From NCBI RefSeq assembly GCF_002252525.1, contig NZ_NNRM01000039.1, positions 248,001 to 312,000 of the forward strand: 64,000 nucleotides of DNA, in the 5' to 3' direction. The stretch is from Brucella pseudogrignonensis (GTDB taxonomy: Bacteria > Pseudomonadota > Alphaproteobacteria > Rhizobiales > Rhizobiaceae). A model generated the notes under the pieces. It saw only the letters and a list, made by a program, of their open reading frames with translations. It searched no databases and had not been told where the DNA came from. Shown one piece after another: positions 63,358-64,000 of the stretch (position 1 is the first letter of the stretch; the number at the start of each line of letters is the position of its first letter). The translations under genes and the position numbers were made by a program.

Positions 63358-64000
63358 CTAGAATTTATAAGTGCCCGTTACAGTGAAGCTTCGTGGCGCT
63401 CCGATCAGATTAGCGTTGTCCGTATAGCCGACACCTTTGTAATAATATTTATCAAACACATTATAGACATTGAGTCTGAAGTCCGTGTTTTCGGTCGGGC
63501 TGTAAGCAACCATCAAATCCAGAAGGCCAAATGCATCCTGCTTTGCGTTAACGTAACCGTTCACGTTGCCTTCGATTGCGCTCTGAAAGCGACCAGACGC
63601 CCCCACTCGCCAACCGTTTAAATCTCCAGGAAGCGTGTATACGGTTGATAGTGTAAGCAGATGCTGAGGCTTATCTCGCCCATATCGGTCGCCCGCTTTA
63701 CCGCCTGTCGAATTTTCAAGATACTTTGCATTGATGTAGGTGTATCCCGCGAAAACGCGCCAGTCTTCAGTGATCAGACCCGATACTTCGGCCTCAAATC
63801 CACGGCTGCGAACCTTACCCGCCGCTGAATAACACTCAATACCTCCGTCACAGGGAGGCAGTTGATCCGGTAGATTTTTCTGGTCGATCTGAAACGCTGC
63901 AAGACTTGCATTAAGCCTGCCACCAAGAAACTCACCTTTGATACCGGCTTCATAATTCGTGCCGGTCACCGGATTAAGCAATGCGCCATTACTCCCGGTA
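63358..64000 (-). CDS. TonB-dependent siderophore receptor, C-terminal part
   Basis: About 214 codons of the barrel end of a ferric-siderophore receptor, continuing past the window edge. Strand pairs such as NYEAGIKGEFLGGRLNASLAAFQID, RSRGFEAEVSGLITEDWRVFAGYTYINAKY and the ending APRSFTVTGTYKF are typical of the TonB-siderophor family. It heads the operon with binding protein, reductase and permeases. It is not closely similar to the receptor at 820-3030. Confidence 0.92.
   Translation of the reverse strand, partial: TGSNGALLNPVTGTNYEAGIKGEFLGGRLNASLAAFQIDQKNLPDQLPPCDGGIECYSAAGKVRSRGFEAEVSGLITEDWRVFAGYTYINAKYLENSTGGKAGDRYGRDKPQHLLTLSTVYTLPGDLNGWRVGASGRFQSAIEGNVNGYVNAKQDAFGLLDLMVAYSPTENTDFRLNVYNVFDKYYYKGVGYTDNANLIGAPRSFTVTGTYKF

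Noticed and set aside
1-64000. CRISPR arrays, tRNA or rRNA genes
   Set aside because: No regularly spaced repeats with spacers and no tRNA cloverleaf or rRNA sequence noticed by eye; a dedicated tRNA scan was not possible.

Overview
The window looks like an accessory-rich stretch of an alphaproteobacterial genome of the Brucellaceae, most likely Ochrobactrum/Brucella. This rests on the overall protein character, an Irr-type iron control element, BigR/Blh sulfur genes, a DUF982 protein, an IalB-family protein and a ROSE-type RNA thermometer. No rRNA, tRNA, CRISPR array or replication gene was recognised, so chromosome or megaplasmid cannot be decided.

Region by region. 1-4 kb: iron-siderophore uptake (FhuD-like binding protein cut by the window edge, TonB-dependent receptor, divergent AraC-type regulator with an abnormal C-terminus). 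4.5-8.2 kb: cold-shock protein, VOC-fold protein, MFS transporter and small ORFs. 8.2-9.9 kb: a VapBC toxin-antitoxin pair between decayed IS6-family fragments. 10.4-14.1 kb: an RNase HI, then glutaminase with an MFS exporter. 14.4-14.8 kb: a broken XRE regulator. 15.1-23.6 kb: a tight six-gene minus-strand operon (binding protein, fused permease, ATPase, metallo-beta-lactamase-fold hydrolase, SurE nucleotidase, Na/Pi-cotransporter-like protein) facing a SorC-family regulator. 23.6-29.9 kb: small hypotheticals, a candidate structured RNA, a frameshifted secreted protein, a diguanylate cyclase and an Hsp20 gene behind a ROSE element. 30.5-32.6 kb: decayed IS110, IS630 and IS5 relics. 32.9-45.1 kb: a surface module (EAL protein, two large autotransporters, IalB-family protein, 7TM-DISM histidine kinase and divergent response regulator). 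45.2-50.2 kb: one IS3 transposase gene split into three pieces by two IS110 elements, abutting a truncated, frameshifted phosphoketolase. 50.4-53.0 kb: BigR/Blh/YeeE-type sulfide detoxification. 53.2-55.8 kb: a VIT-family protein and a TPCP-motif P1B ATPase. 56.4-57.0 kb: a second VapBC. 57.4-59.1 kb: gamma-glutamyltransferase. 59.3-64 kb: a second siderophore locus (two FecCD permeases, siderophore-interacting reductase, binding protein, partial receptor) with no ATPase gene visible.

The best candidate for an undescribed system is the SorC-regulated operon at 15.1-23.6 kb. It couples an Fbp/Afu-type ABC importer with two hydrolases and a phosphate transporter. I infer uptake and dephosphorylation of a phosphorylated organic compound; the ligand is unknown. 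Other notable items are the nested insertion sequences, the ROSE hairpin with its bulged G, OmpR-type direct repeats ahead of autotransporter 2, and a three-hairpin RNA candidate near 25.0 kb.
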